Assembly: GCA_030525785.1 (NCBI GenBank)
Contig: JAUNEA010000002.1
Coordinates: forward strand, 1 to 64,000
Length of the DNA: 64,000 bases
Reading direction: 5' to 3'
Source of the DNA: Cardiobacteriaceae bacterium
GTDB taxonomy: Bacteria; Pseudomonadota; Gammaproteobacteria; Cardiobacteriales; Cardiobacteriaceae
Part shown: one piece after another, positions 18,076 to 27,835 of the stretch
Layout: each line of letters opens with the position of its first letter
Numbering within the stretch: position 1 is the stretch's first letter
Translations under genes and position numbers: made by a program
The notes under the pieces: model-generated
Databases searched by the model: none
The model's input: only the letters and a program-made list of their open reading frames with translations
Told to the model about the DNA's origin: nothing

Positions 18076-19083
18076 TTACTCGGATTGATAATAGGCTTTT
18101 ACAGCTTGTTGGTGTTGTTCGTAAGTATCGGAGAAGGTGTGTCCACCATCTTTTTTTGCCATGAAAAACAAAGCGCTTCCCTCAGCAGGATTCATAGCAG
18201 CTTCAAGGCTCAAAAGGCTGGGATTGGCAATGGGGGTTGGTGGTAAGCCTAAACGGGTGTAGGTGTTGTAGGGTGTATCGGTTTGCAAAAGCGCTTTGGT
18301 GAGTTTGCCTTGATAGCTGCCATTTTGTATAGCGCCATAGATGACAGTTGGGTCAGTTTGCAGTTTCATGTTTTTTTGCAAACGGCGTACGAAAACACCA
18401 GCTACTTGTGCGCGTTCACTTTCCACGCCTGTTTCTTTTTCAATGATAGAAGCCAAAATCAAAGCCTCATACGGGCTTTGGAGCGGAAGGTTGGGGGAGC
18501 GTTTTTGCCATGCTTTATCAAGGGCTTGTTTTTGGGCTTGGTGCATACGTTGAACCAAATCCAAAGCGCTTTGTCCGTGTGAAAATTGATAAGTGTTGGG
18601 GGCGAACCAGCCTTCCAATGCATCTTCAGGCAAGTTAAGAGCTTGGGCAATTTGGTTTGGTGTCAAAGCGCTTTGAGTTTGAAGGGCAGGGTGAGCATGA
18701 AGAGCTTCCAGCATTTCTGCAACCGTTTTGCCTTCAATCAAAGTGAATTGATAAACCACAACTTTTCCTGTGGCAAACTTATCCAGCAAATCAGGGAGCT
18801 TGGTCTCTGGCTTGATTTCATATACACCTGCTTGGATTTTGTGGTGTTTTTTCTGCAAGATAGCGTGGACAGTGAAGCTGTATGGTTCAGGCAAAATGCC
18901 CTGCTGAACCAAATCCTCTGCCAATTGCCACACACCGCGACCACGTTTAACTTCAAAAATCTTCGCCTCCTCCATCAACACAGGCTGCTGCAAAGCGCTT
19001 TGGTAATGGTAAACCGCCATGCCTGCAAGCGTTAAAGCCAGCAAAGAGAAGAGAAGGAAGATTTTGAGGAGAAAACGTTTCAT
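18076..19083 (-). CDS. mltG: Endolytic murein transglycosylase MltG
   Basis: A 335-residue inner-membrane enzyme that cleaves nascent glycan strands and so helps set their length. One N-terminal membrane segment (about 5-25), a LysM-like region (FEVKRGRGVWQLAEDL) and the YceG catalytic domain with Glu in ASIIEKETGVESE (about 213-225) and the later YNTYTRLGLPPTPIANPS block. It starts 30 bp after fabF and runs into tmk by a 3-bp gap. pabC, which often lies between fabF and mltG in gammaproteobacteria, is absent. Confidence 0.95.
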   Translation of the reverse strand: MKRFLLKIFLLFSLLALTLAGMAVYHYQSALQQPVLMEEAKIFEVKRGRGVWQLAEDLVQQGILPEPYSFTVHAILQKKHHKIQAGVYEIKPETKLPDLLDKFATGKVVVYQFTLIEGKTVAEMLEALHAHPALQTQSALTPNQIAQALNLPEDALEGWFAPNTYQFSHGQSALDLVQRMHQAQKQALDKAWQKRSPNLPLQSPYEALILASIIEKETGVESERAQVAGVFVRRLQKNMKLQTDPTVIYGAIQNGSYQGKLTKALLQTDTPYNTYTRLGLPPTPIANPSLLSLEAAMNPAEGSALFFMAKKDGGHTFSDTYEQHQQAVKAYYQSE

Positions 19084-19112
19084 AAACCTACCAAAGCGCT
19101 TTGCAAAATGGC

Positions 19113-20384
19113 TTAAAGCGCTTTAAAAATCACGCTGGCGTTGGTGCCACCAAAGCCGAAAGAGTTGGAGAGCGCCACTTTTACTGTGCGTTTTTGCGCT
19201 ACATTGGCGGTGTAGTTCAAATCGCATTCAGGGTCTGGGTTATCGAGGTTGATGGTAGGTGGAATGATGCCATCGCGTAAGGTGAGCAGGGTGAAAATAG
19301 CTTCTAAACCACCAGCAGCGCCAAGCGCGTGCCCTGTCATGGATTTGGTAGAGCTGATGTTCACCGAATAAGCATCAGCGCCAAAAGCGCGTTTAATCGC
19401 CATCGTTTCGGCTTTATCGCCTGCTGGAGTGGAGGTTCCGTGAGCATTGATGTAATCAACATCGCGTGGTGCTAAATCGGCATCTTTCAAGGCTTGCACC
19501 ATGCAACGCGCGGCTCCTTCGCCATCTTCTTTGGGCGCGGTCATATGATAGGCATCGGAAGTCATGCCAATGCCGACCACCTCGCCATAAATGTTGGCAC
19601 CACGAGCCAGCGCGTGGTCAAGGCGTTCCAACACAATGACACCAGCACCATCAGCCAAAACAAACCCATCACGGTCTTTATCCCATGGACGAGAGGCGGC
19701 TTCGGGGTTATCGTTGCGTGTGGAAAGCGCTTTGGCGGCGGCAAATCCTGCAATGCCCATATCATTGCCTGCCATTTCTGACCCTCCCGCAATCATCACA
19801 TCAGCATCGCCCATTTGAATCATACGAACGGCTTGTGCGATGGAATGCGTGGCGCTGGCGCAGGCAGTTGCAATAGCGATGTTTGCGCCCAAAATGCCAT
19901 AGCGAATAGAGAGGTTGCCCGCAATCATGTTGATGATGTTTTTGGGAACGTAAAACGGAGACACGCGACGAGCGCCGTTCTCGAGAAAATCACGATAGCC
20001 ATCAAGCATACCTGGCAGACCGCCAATCCCTGAGCCGATGATGATGCCTGTGCGTTCTGCCAAAGCGCTTTGGCTGAAATCCAAGCCGCTGTCTTGAATC
20101 GCATCAATGCCAGCCGCCACTCCGTAATGAATAAAGCTATCCATTTTGCGTGCTTCTTTAGGGTCAAAATATTTTGTTAAATCAAATCCTTGAACGGAAC
20201 CACGAAAACGAACAGGCAAAGCGGAAGCATCGTAATCGCTGATGGGCGTGATGCCACTTTTGCCTGCCAGAACATTTGCCCAAGCGCTTTGTAAGCTACT
20301 GCCCACAGGGCTGACAATGCCCATGCCTGTGACGACTACGCGATGAATGGTTTTGTGTTGAAGTGATGTATTGAGAGTACTCAT
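19113..20384 (-). CDS. fabF: 3-oxoacyl-ACP synthase II
   Basis: A 423-residue condensing enzyme elongating acyl-ACP in fatty-acid synthesis. Active-site Cys lies in ATACASATHSIAQA (about 180-193), and the two His residues lie in NAHGTSTPAGDKAE and STKSMTGHALGAAGG. The N-terminus VVVTGMGIVSPVG starts at residue 17, so the protein has about a dozen extra leading residues; GGAG precedes the ATG used. The stop codon lies inside a palindrome copy, and a second copy follows, forming a hairpin before mltG. First gene of fabF-mltG-tmk-gcr. Confidence 0.97.
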   Translation of the reverse strand: MSTLNTSLQHKTIHRVVVTGMGIVSPVGSSLQSAWANVLAGKSGITPISDYDASALPVRFRGSVQGFDLTKYFDPKEARKMDSFIHYGVAAGIDAIQDSGLDFSQSALAERTGIIIGSGIGGLPGMLDGYRDFLENGARRVSPFYVPKNIINMIAGNLSIRYGILGANIAIATACASATHSIAQAVRMIQMGDADVMIAGGSEMAGNDMGIAGFAAAKALSTRNDNPEAASRPWDKDRDGFVLADGAGVIVLERLDHALARGANIYGEVVGIGMTSDAYHMTAPKEDGEGAARCMVQALKDADLAPRDVDYINAHGTSTPAGDKAETMAIKRAFGADAYSVNISSTKSMTGHALGAAGGLEAIFTLLTLRDGIIPPTINLDNPDPECDLNYTANVAQKRTVKVALSNSFGFGGTNASVIFKAL

Positions 20385-20503
20385 GTTATCTCCGCTCTTG
20401 CCAGTCTAAAAAAGTAAACGAGCATTATAGCCATCTTGCTGATGGTGAGGAAAGATGAGGCTTTGAAGTGGGGAAAAGCGCTTTGTGGCGCAGCCGATGG
20501 ATT

Positions 20504-20731
20504 TTAATAATGTGGCGGAATTTCTTCGCGCAAGCTGCCACGCATGATGCCTGTTTGTTGTTGTTGCTGCTCATAGAGATAGCGTAGCTGCTCTTGCTGT
20601 AAACTCAGCTGTTCGGAGAGTTTAGCGATGACTTGGTTCAACGCCTCAATGGTATATTCCTGATAAGCCAGCTGGCTTTCTAAGGCAATCAACCGTTCCC
20701 ATAAAGCGCTTTGTTCAATCGAATTATCCAC
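20504..20731 (-). CDS. slyX: SlyX family protein
   Basis: A 75-residue coiled-coil protein with the SlyX pattern LIALESQLAYQEYTIEALNQVI and the typical C-terminus PPHY. Function unknown; SlyX was named from E. coli lysis work but is generally found beside unrelated genes. I chose the GTG at 20729-20731, which has GGAGG six nt upstream and overlaps the smc stop; a TTG six codons earlier is possible. Translation is probably coupled to smc. Glutamine-rich second half. Confidence 0.85.
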   Translation of the reverse strand: MDNSIEQSALWERLIALESQLAYQEYTIEALNQVIAKLSEQLSLQQEQLRYLYEQQQQQTGIMRGSLREEIPPHY

Positions 20732-23700
20732 GTCCCACCTCCACGGCAACCAAACGCGAAACGCCTGGCTCGCTCATGGTTACGCCAATCAAACGCTCGC
20801 ATTGTTGCATGGTTTTTTTGTGGTGTGTGATGACGACAAATTGCGTTTCTTGCGCCATTTCTTGCAATAAAGCACACAATCTTCCCACGTTTGCCTCATC
20901 AAGTGGTGCATCAACCTCATCAAGCAAGCAGAAGGGCGCGGGGTTCAAACGAAACAAGGCAAACACCAGTGCCAAAGCGCTTAAAGCCTTTTCTCCGCCT
21001 GATAATGCTGTGATATTTTTTAGCTTTTTTCCTGCTGGTCGTACCGTAATATTCACGCCAGCCTCCAAAATATCGCCTTCTTCCCACGATAAAAACGCCT
21101 CACCGCCATGAAACAATCGCGGAAAGAGTGCGCCAAAATGCTGATTGACCTGTTCGAGAGTTGTTTTGAGGCGTAGACGGGTTTCTTGGTCAAGGGTTTG
21201 AATAGCTGTTTTGAGCAATTGCATACTGTAGCGCAAATCGTGGCATTGCCGTTCCAGCTCATCATGTTCACGGCTGATTTGACCAAACTCCTCCACTGCG
21301 CTCAAATTCACAGCGCCCAAGCTTTCCATCGCTTGATGCGTTTCGCGGATTTCTTGCTGGAGCGCGAGTGTGTCTAGGGTTTCATCATCAGCAAAACGCA
21401 ACGGCTTACGTTCTTCGGCTTCAAACTCGGCAAGCAAAGCGCTTTGTTGTTCTTGGAGGAACTGGCGTTGTTGTTGGAGATGTTTGAGGCGTTCTTGTTG
21501 GAGTTGCTCGGCATTTTGGCGTTCTTGTTGTTGTTTTTCAAGCAGGTAGAAGGCTTGGCGGCAGGCTTCTGCTTGGGCTTTGGCATGTTGTAGTTGGTTT
21601 TGTGTTTTTTCCAGTGCCAAAGCGCTTTCTTCTAATGCCAGTGATAATTCCTCCAAACGTATTTGGCGCTCTTCTTTCAGCGTTTGCAATTGGGCTTGTT
21701 CGCGTGTAATCAGCTCAATTTCTGCTTGTTGCTGGGTTTGATGTTGTTGCTGGCTTTCAAGAAGGGCTTGTTGACGTGAATATTGTTGCTGGCGTTGTTG
21801 TTGGGATTCTTCGGCGTGTTGGAGCTGGGTTTGGGCTTGTTGCAAAGCGCTTTGGGCGTTGGTTAGGGTTTCAGGGTCAAGCTGTTGTTCTTGCAGGGTT
21901 TGTTGTTGTTCTTGTAAATGCTCAATGCTGGCTTGCAATTCGGCGTAAGTTTCATTGCCACGCGCGACATCTTCTTGCAAAGCGCTTTGAGCTTGGGCTT
22001 GTTGTTGTTGGAGATGTTCGCGATGTTGGAGGGCTTGTTGCCAGAGATGATGCTCATGGTCAAGGCGTTGGCGTTCGTGCAAAGCGCTTTGATACTGGGC
22101 ATGGGCAAGCTGACGTTTTTCATCGCACTGTTGCCATAGGCTTTGTTGTTCAAAAGCTTTTTGTTGCTGTTGTTCATGGTGTTGTTTTAGCTCAGGCAGC
22201 TCATCGTGTAGGGCTTGTAAACGCTCGATAAACACACTGTGCGCATCGGCTTGTTGGGGCTGGAGGCTGTGGGTATTGAGGAGGGTGCCATCGAGTGTGA
22301 GATAGTGGGTATGGGGATTGAGTTTTTCAGGCTCAATCTCGGCATCATGCAAAGGCAGAGGCGTGAGATGTGAAAGCCACAAAGATAAATCCACATTGCC
22401 TTGAATGATTTCTTGCCATAACACAGGCACCAAACCCTTACTGCTGTAGGCTTTGCCGTCTTGCAAAGCGCTTTGGAAATGTTCAGGGGTATTGCCACAA
22501 GGTGCATTCAGCAAAGGAGCGAGATAGCGATGCAGAGCCGTTTGCCATGGTAAGGCAATGGAGAGTTCACGAAACACAGGTGGCAAGGCTTGCAAAGGCT
22601 CACTCAAATCCCGATGGGGCAAGCTTTGATTCAAGGCTTCGATTTGATGCATCACGCGCTGAAGCTTTTGTGCGCTGGCTTCGGCGTTTAGCTTGGCTTG
22701 TTGCCATGTTTTTAGCGCTTGTTCGGTGGCTTGTTCAGCTTGTTCGAAAGCGCTTTGGCTGGTTTTTTCAAGAGCTTTGGCTTGCTCCCATTGTTCGAGG
22801 TCAAAACTGGGTAGGGGAGGCAAAGCGCTTTGTTGCCATGTTTGCAGACGCTGTTGCCATGTTTGGAGATTGTGGCGCAGGGTGGCAGCTTGTTGTTGCT
22901 GATGGCGGAGCTGTTGGGCGAGATGGTGTTGGGTTTGTTGTTGTTGGTCAAAACGTTGCTTTTCTTGTTGGAGGGCGTTGTGTTGTTGTTGAACGCGGCT
23001 ACGCAAGCTTTTTAGCTCAGGTTGATACGAGTCGATACTTTCCTTAAGAAGAATCAAAGCGCTTTGTTGTTCGGCTTGGTTTTCGGCGTTTTGGGCGAGT
23101 TGCTCGTGCAAACGTTGGAGGCGGCGCTCATATTCATGGGCGCGTTCTTGATGATGGAGTTGGTGGGTTTGCTCGGTGCGTTGTTCACTTAGGAGCTGTT
23201 GATGATGATGCTGACTGTTTTGATGGAGGGATTCCTTGTGCTGATAAGCATTTTGGGCATCTTGGAACGCTTGTTCAGCAGTAATCAGCTCATTTTTTAA
23301 CGCTTCGCTGGGCTTGGTGGAGAAAGCGCTTTGTTCACGTTCAATCGCAAGGCTTAATTGTTCAATAGATTGATTTTGCTGATAATATTGGAAGCTTCGC
23401 AAGCGATGCTGTTTGGCTTGGTGGGTGGTTTTCAGTTGCACATATTGCTCAGCCACACTGGCTTGCTGGGCGAGAGTTTCGCGTTGTTTGGCAAGCCCTT
23501 TGAGGCGTTCTTCGTGTAGGAGAACGTATTGTTCGGTCTCCTCCATGCGTTTTTCACTCTCACGGCGACGGTTTTTGTAGAGAGCAATCCCAGCGGCTTC
23601 TTCAATGAAACTGCGTAATTCCTCGGGCTTGGCTTCAATGATGCGGCTAATCATGCCTTGCTCAATCACAGCATAACTTCGCGCTCCCACGCCAGCCCCT

Positions 23701-24095
23701 TGTAACAATTCGATAATATCGCGGCGGCGCACTACTTTCTGATTGATGAGATAAGTAGATTGCCCATCGCCTTGAATTTTGCGGCTGATCACAATCTCGT
23801 TAAAAACGGAGAAAGCGCCTGATGCCGTTCCATCGCTGTTATCAAAATGCAGGCTGACTTGGGCAAAATGGCTGGCTTTGCGTTTGGCAGAGCCACCAAA
23901 AATGACATCACTCCCACTGCCAGCGCGTAAATGTTTGGCAGTGTTCTCACCCAGAACCCAGCGCACAGCATCAATGATATTGCTTTTGCCACAGCCATTG
24001 GGGCCAATGATGCCTGTCAAAGCGCTTTGAATGGGGAAGGTGGTTGCATCGGCAAAGGATTTGAAGCCGTGTAGAGTGATGTTTTTGAGCTGCAT
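20724..24095 (-). CDS. smc: Chromosome segregation protein SMC
   Basis: A 1123-residue structural-maintenance-of-chromosomes ATPase for chromosome compaction and segregation. The N-terminal head has GFKSFADATTFP and Walker A GIIGPNGCGKSNIIDAVRWV (about 28-47). The arms are long coiled coils. A hinge-like region lies near 480-600 (ALPPVFRELSIALPWQTAL through LTLDGTLLN). The C-terminal head has signature LSGGEKALSALALVFALF and Walker B LLDEVDAPLDEANV. The coiled coils are unusually glutamine-rich and contain many palindrome-encoded Gln-Ser-Ala-Leu units, one of them just before Walker A. No scpA or scpB is adjacent. Many gammaproteobacteria use MukBEF instead. Confidence 0.96.
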   Translation of the reverse strand: MQLKNITLHGFKSFADATTFPIQSALTGIIGPNGCGKSNIIDAVRWVLGENTAKHLRAGSGSDVIFGGSAKRKASHFAQVSLHFDNSDGTASGAFSVFNEIVISRKIQGDGQSTYLINQKVVRRRDIIELLQGAGVGARSYAVIEQGMISRIIEAKPEELRSFIEEAAGIALYKNRRRESEKRMEETEQYVLLHEERLKGLAKQRETLAQQASVAEQYVQLKTTHQAKQHRLRSFQYYQQNQSIEQLSLAIEREQSAFSTKPSEALKNELITAEQAFQDAQNAYQHKESLHQNSQHHHQQLLSEQRTEQTHQLHHQERAHEYERRLQRLHEQLAQNAENQAEQQSALILLKESIDSYQPELKSLRSRVQQQHNALQQEKQRFDQQQQTQHHLAQQLRHQQQQAATLRHNLQTWQQRLQTWQQSALPPLPSFDLEQWEQAKALEKTSQSAFEQAEQATEQALKTWQQAKLNAEASAQKLQRVMHQIEALNQSLPHRDLSEPLQALPPVFRELSIALPWQTALHRYLAPLLNAPCGNTPEHFQSALQDGKAYSSKGLVPVLWQEIIQGNVDLSLWLSHLTPLPLHDAEIEPEKLNPHTHYLTLDGTLLNTHSLQPQQADAHSVFIERLQALHDELPELKQHHEQQQQKAFEQQSLWQQCDEKRQLAHAQYQSALHERQRLDHEHHLWQQALQHREHLQQQQAQAQSALQEDVARGNETYAELQASIEHLQEQQQTLQEQQLDPETLTNAQSALQQAQTQLQHAEESQQQRQQQYSRQQALLESQQQHQTQQQAEIELITREQAQLQTLKEERQIRLEELSLALEESALALEKTQNQLQHAKAQAEACRQAFYLLEKQQQERQNAEQLQQERLKHLQQQRQFLQEQQSALLAEFEAEERKPLRFADDETLDTLALQQEIRETHQAMESLGAVNLSAVEEFGQISREHDELERQCHDLRYSMQLLKTAIQTLDQETRLRLKTTLEQVNQHFGALFPRLFHGGEAFLSWEEGDILEAGVNITVRPAGKKLKNITALSGGEKALSALALVFALFRLNPAPFCLLDEVDAPLDEANVGRLCALLQEMAQETQFVVITHHKKTMQQCERLIGVTMSEPGVSRLVAVEVGRG

Positions 24096-24138
24096 GATGA
24101 GGAATGGTTGAGAATGAGAGGTTGTGATTATAGAAAAC

Positions 24139-25086
24139 TTAAGTGTAGAGTGCCAAAGCGCTTAGGCAACGGTGATAATGTTCTTCGCCAGAACCAAAGG
24201 GGATTTCTTGGGTGGGGAGGCGTAAGCTGTATTCAGCTTGCTCACGGTGAGCTTCCACAACCCAAGCTGCCATTTGCGATAAACGCTTTTCCACATCGCC
24301 TTCGGTTTGGGCAAAATCCAATACCATACGCAAGCTGCCACTGCCTTCAAACTGCTTGACCAGCCAACCGCCACCGCGTCCACGATTTTTCCACGCCACA
24401 CGCGATAGCGAATCGCCCAACACAAAAGGTCGCAAGCCGCTTAAATCTTCTTCGCCCAATCCGCCCAAAGCGCTTTGTTCGTATCCTTGTGTCCAAGCCA
24501 TTGGTAAGGGCAATGACCCTTCAGGCTTTGGATACACCAAAACTTTTGCCTCTAAGTTCAGCCATTGCCATGTTTCAAACATACCCAGTGGAAATTGGCT
24601 AGCAAGCTCCACAATATTGAGATGATGATAGCCACGCATGCTTGTTGGCTCGAAGAGATGGGCGCGAACTTGTCCATGCGCAGGAATATCCAGTATCTCT
24701 CCTCGCCCTACCATGCTTTTCACTTCGACACGCGCACGCGTTTTGCCTTGATGCTCAACAATATCCACATAAAACATTGCCTCTTCGCCCAGCCAAACCG
24801 CATTTCCTGCCAGAGCTTTTACTTCAAGGCGTGAGAGTTGAGCGACTGTAAAACCACTGGACATCAGCGCCATCATCAACACCAAAAAGGTTAGCGCGTA
24901 TCCCAAGTTAAGCTGATGGTTGGCTGACCAAATAAACATCACCACCAACACAAAAAACACGCTGACCCCAAATCGCGTAGGCAAAATAGGCATGCGACCA
25001 TTGCTGCGTAATTCGACCAAAGCGCTTTGTTCACTACGTGCGAGAAAATAAGGCAAAAAGCGATGGCGAAAAGGTGTGCGACTCAT
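24139..25086 (-). CDS. DUF58 domain protein
   Basis: A 315-residue protein with two membrane segments (about 40-85) and a C-terminal DUF58 domain marked by LSGLRPFVLGDSLSRVAWKNRGRGGGWLVKQFEG (about 210-243, quoted in part). DUF58 proteins pair with MoxR ATPases; the start here overlaps moxR as ATGA (25083-25086), so the pair is co-translated. The third common member, a transglutaminase-like DUF3488 protein, is not present. Likely role is assembly or maturation of an envelope or metal-dependent complex with MoxR; the substrate is unknown. Confidence 0.88.
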   Translation of the reverse strand: MSRTPFRHRFLPYFLARSEQSALVELRSNGRMPILPTRFGVSVFFVLVVMFIWSANHQLNLGYALTFLVLMMALMSSGFTVAQLSRLEVKALAGNAVWLGEEAMFYVDIVEHQGKTRARVEVKSMVGRGEILDIPAHGQVRAHLFEPTSMRGYHHLNIVELASQFPLGMFETWQWLNLEAKVLVYPKPEGSLPLPMAWTQGYEQSALGGLGEEDLSGLRPFVLGDSLSRVAWKNRGRGGGWLVKQFEGSGSLRMVLDFAQTEGDVEKRLSQMAAWVVEAHREQAEYSLRLPTQEIPFGSGEEHYHRCLSALALYT

Positions 25087-26021
25087 AATGGAACCGCCAC
25101 ACGACCTAAAACGCTTAATAAGGCTTGTTGATGCTGGCTATCGTGGCTTGCCGTGCCACGTACACGATGCCATGCAACCAATGGGAAGAGGCGTTGGATA
25201 TGTTCAGGGTAAACCGCATCTTTGCCTTCAATCAAAGCTAGAGCTTGGGCGGCGTGTATGAGGGCGAGTCCTCCACGTGTGGAAAGCCCTTGTGTGAATT
25301 CGCGGCAGTGACGTGTTTCGTGTAAGAGTTTCTGAGTGTAATGTGCAACAGCCTCAGAAATATGGATTTTTTCTCGTAAGCTTTGCAACATCACAATATC
25401 CTGTTCGCTTAAAAGCGCTTTGCTTTTTGATAACAGGCTATCACGTGATTGACCACGAAGCAGCGCCATTTCTTGCTTGGCAGATGGATAACCCATAGAA
25501 AGGCGCATGATGAAACGGTCAAGTTGAGATTCAGGTAGAGCAAAAGTGCCGACTTGCTCCAGCGGATTTTGGGTGGCAATGACGAAAAAGGGCTTGGGTA
25601 AAGGCAGCGTTTGGCGCTCAACGCTTACTTGTCTCTCTTCCATCGCTTCTAACAAAGCGCTTTGGCTTTTGGGCGAAGCGCGGTTGATTTCATCGGCAAG
25701 AAGCAACTGGGTGAAGACAGCGCCTTTTTGGAATTTGAGTTGATGGGTCTGGGGATCCAATAAGCTGAAGCCAATGACATCAGCAGGCAATAAGTCAGAG
25801 GTAAACTGAATACGGCGAAAATCCAGAGATAACGTGGCGGCGAAGGCTTTGGCAAGAGTGGTTTTGCCTGCGCCTGGCAAGTCTTCCAGTAGTACATGAC
25901 CACGCGCCAGCAAGCAGCATAAAGTGTGCAAAATAACCTCAGGTTTGCCCACCACAATTTGATTCATTTGTTCGAGAGCGCGGGTGAGTTTTTGGTGTAA
26001 ATCGGCAGGAATGATGCTCAT
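25083..26021 (-). CDS. MoxR-family AAA+ ATPase
   Basis: A 312-residue AAA+ protein. Walker A is DLPGAGKTTLAKA (about 47-59), Walker B is LLADEINRASPKSQ (about 108-121), the sensor 1 region is FVIATQNPLEQVGTFALPE and the DRF motif QLDRFIMRL follows. MoxR ATPases act as chaperone-like factors with DUF58/VWA partners, here the next gene. Its start overlaps the lpxK stop as ATGA (26018-26021), forming a coupled lpxK-moxR-DUF58 set. Confidence 0.93.
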   Translation of the reverse strand: MSIIPADLHQKLTRALEQMNQIVVGKPEVILHTLCCLLARGHVLLEDLPGAGKTTLAKAFAATLSLDFRRIQFTSDLLPADVIGFSLLDPQTHQLKFQKGAVFTQLLLADEINRASPKSQSALLEAMEERQVSVERQTLPLPKPFFVIATQNPLEQVGTFALPESQLDRFIMRLSMGYPSAKQEMALLRGQSRDSLLSKSKALLSEQDIVMLQSLREKIHISEAVAHYTQKLLHETRHCREFTQGLSTRGGLALIHAAQALALIEGKDAVYPEHIQRLFPLVAWHRVRGTASHDSQHQQALLSVLGRVAVPL

Positions 26022-27016
26022 GGTGAATCCTTAATTTTTTGAGTAATCAGAGAGATAAGCGCTTTGGGTGGTTGGAGCTGATAATCCACTACATACACAG
26101 GAACCATCGTTTCCGCCTCATACCATGCCTTGATTTTGACAGCGTCTTTTCGTGTGATAAGCACGGCTTCTGCTGGTGGCAAATGATGGGGAGAGATGGG
26201 GCTATGGTCAGGTAATGCGGTCAAAGAAATGGGGGTAATGCCTTGTTCTTTTAGCGTTTCCAAAAGGCGCTTGGGGCGAGCGATGGCGGTTAAAACAGCG
26301 CATCTTCGCGTATTCAAATCTTGCCACAAGACAGGATTCTCTGTGCTTAACTCATAGACACAAAGCGCTTTATCGCATGAGAACACAGGGCAGGGCGATT
26401 GAGGCGCAGTGCCATAATCGGTGAGGATTAAAGCATCAACCGTATTCAGCCGTGAAACAGGTTCACGCAAGGCCCCAGCAGGCAAACAAAATCCATTGCC
26501 AAAGCCTAAATCGCTGGCATAAGCCACCAGCTCAACATCGCGCCAAAGCGCTTTATGCTGCAAGCCATCATCAGCCAGAATTAGATTCACAGGGAGATGA
26601 GTCAGCAGAAGTTCAATGGCAGCTTGGCGATTTTTAGAAACTGCCACAGGCAAAGCGCTTTGTTGATACAACAACAAAGGCTCATCTCCAACTTCATCAG
26701 CCGTTGAAGAATCTTGAACCAACAAAGCGCTTTGGGCATGTCTTGTCGCTCTGCCGTAGCCACGCGAAATGATGCCAACCTGATAACCTTCTGCCGAAAG
26801 CGCTTTGGCAAGAGCGAGGGTTAGCGGAGTTTTACCATTGCCACCAACCGTTAAATTACCTACCACTACCACAGGCACAGGCGCACGATAAACCCGCAAC
26901 CAGCCCAAACGGTACAGATGATGGCGTAAAAAAACGCCCCCGCGAAAGAGTAGCGAGAGCGGATAGAAGAGGTAGGATAAAAGCGCTTTGTTGCGCCACC
27001 AATGAGGAATATCCAT
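26018..27016 (-). CDS. lpxK: Tetraacyldisaccharide 4'-kinase
   Basis: A 332-residue inner-membrane enzyme that phosphorylates the lipid A disaccharide at position 4', so the organism makes lipid A. The N-terminal helix (LLSYLFYPLSLLFRGGVFL) anchors it. The P-loop is VGNLTVGGNGKTPLTLALA (about 52-70), and the ADDGLQHKALWRDVELV block (about 148-164) is characteristic. It carries several palindrome-coded insertions (QSAL, KAL). It follows plsY by 6 bp and precedes moxR with ATGA overlap. msbA, the usual neighbour of lpxK, is not here. Confidence 0.95.
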   Translation of the reverse strand: MDIPHWWRNKALLSYLFYPLSLLFRGGVFLRHHLYRLGWLRVYRAPVPVVVVGNLTVGGNGKTPLTLALAKALSAEGYQVGIISRGYGRATRHAQSALLVQDSSTADEVGDEPLLLYQQSALPVAVSKNRQAAIELLLTHLPVNLILADDGLQHKALWRDVELVAYASDLGFGNGFCLPAGALREPVSRLNTVDALILTDYGTAPQSPCPVFSCDKALCVYELSTENPVLWQDLNTRRCAVLTAIARPKRLLETLKEQGITPISLTALPDHSPISPHHLPPAEAVLITRKDAVKIKAWYEAETMVPVYVVDYQLQPPKALISLITQKIKDSP

Positions 27017-27022
27017 CGTGGC

Positions 27023-27640
27023 TTAGGAGGCGACTTTGGAGAAATCAAAGGGCTTTTCTTCGCCTTTTTTCAAACGTTCGATATTTTCTTTGTGACGAAT
27101 CATCAGGCAGTAGCAGAAGAAGAGAATCAGCAAGAAGAATTTCGTGCTGGCGTAAACAAATAAAGCCGCAAGAGGCGCAAAGGCAATGGCGCAAAGAGCT
27201 GAAAGTGAAGAGATTTTGGTTTTGTAGAACACAAAGACCCACATCGCTGCCACAAACAAAGCCATGATGGGCGAGATGGCTAAAATCACACCAAAAGCCG
27301 TTGCCACACCTTTTCCGCCTTTAAAGCCAAAGAAGTAAGGATACAAATGCCCAATGAAAGCACCAAGACCTGCCATAATGTAAGGCGTTTCAACCCCTTT
27401 GGGCGAAAGCAAACAAACCACCACAACAGGCAAAAAGCCTTTCAAAACATCGCCAGCTAAAGTCAAAGCAGCGGCTTTTTTTCCACCTAAACGTAAAACA
27501 TTGGTTGCGCCAGGATTGCCTGAGCCAGCTTCGCGAGGGTCAGGGAGATTAAATGCCCGACAAACCAATACCGCGCTGGATAGTGAACCTGCTGCGTAAC
27601 CCAAGCCTAATGCAATTAAACTCCCTAAAAACACCAACAT
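27023..27640 (-). CDS. plsY: Acyl-phosphate:glycerol-3-phosphate acyltransferase
   Basis: A 205-residue integral membrane enzyme making lysophosphatidate for phospholipid synthesis. It has five or so membrane segments and the three PlsY motifs: GSGNPGATNVLR (about 39-50), KGGKGVATAFG (about 108-118) and a late RHKENIERLKKGEE. First of the plsY-lpxK-moxR-DUF58 group. Upstream 27641-27835 holds two palindrome copies and the fabI terminator. Confidence 0.96.
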   Translation of the reverse strand: MLVFLGSLIALGLGYAAGSLSSAVLVCRAFNLPDPREAGSGNPGATNVLRLGGKKAAALTLAGDVLKGFLPVVVVCLLSPKGVETPYIMAGLGAFIGHLYPYFFGFKGGKGVATAFGVILAISPIMALFVAAMWVFVFYKTKISSLSALCAIAFAPLAALFVYASTKFFLLILFFCYCLMIRHKENIERLKKGEEKPFDFSKVAS

Positions 27641-27784
27641 AAATGCTCCTTAAAATCAAAAATGACGGAATAGACATGAACAAAGCGCTTATTGTAGACG
27701 ATATGCGTTCTAAATGAAGCAAAACCTCCTTATGATTGAGAGCTATTGATGCCCACAAAGCGCTTTGTGATGAATGCTAGAGCC

Positions 27785-27813
27785 ATAAAAAAGGTGAGCC
27801 TAAAAGCTCACCT
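27785..27813 (-). terminator. Intrinsic terminator after fabI
   Basis: AGGTGAGC and GCTCACCT (27792-27813) form an 8-bp stem with a 6-nt loop. On the minus strand it is followed by TTTTTTATGG. It starts 23 bp past the fabI stop. Confidence 0.92.
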
Positions 27814-27835
27814 GATAGAGAGAAAGAAGGCTGGA

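Noticed and set aside
21776-22231. Plus-strand open frames of 60-180 codons opposite smc
   Set aside because: Shadows of the Gln-rich coiled coil; valine/glycine-rich, without start signals.
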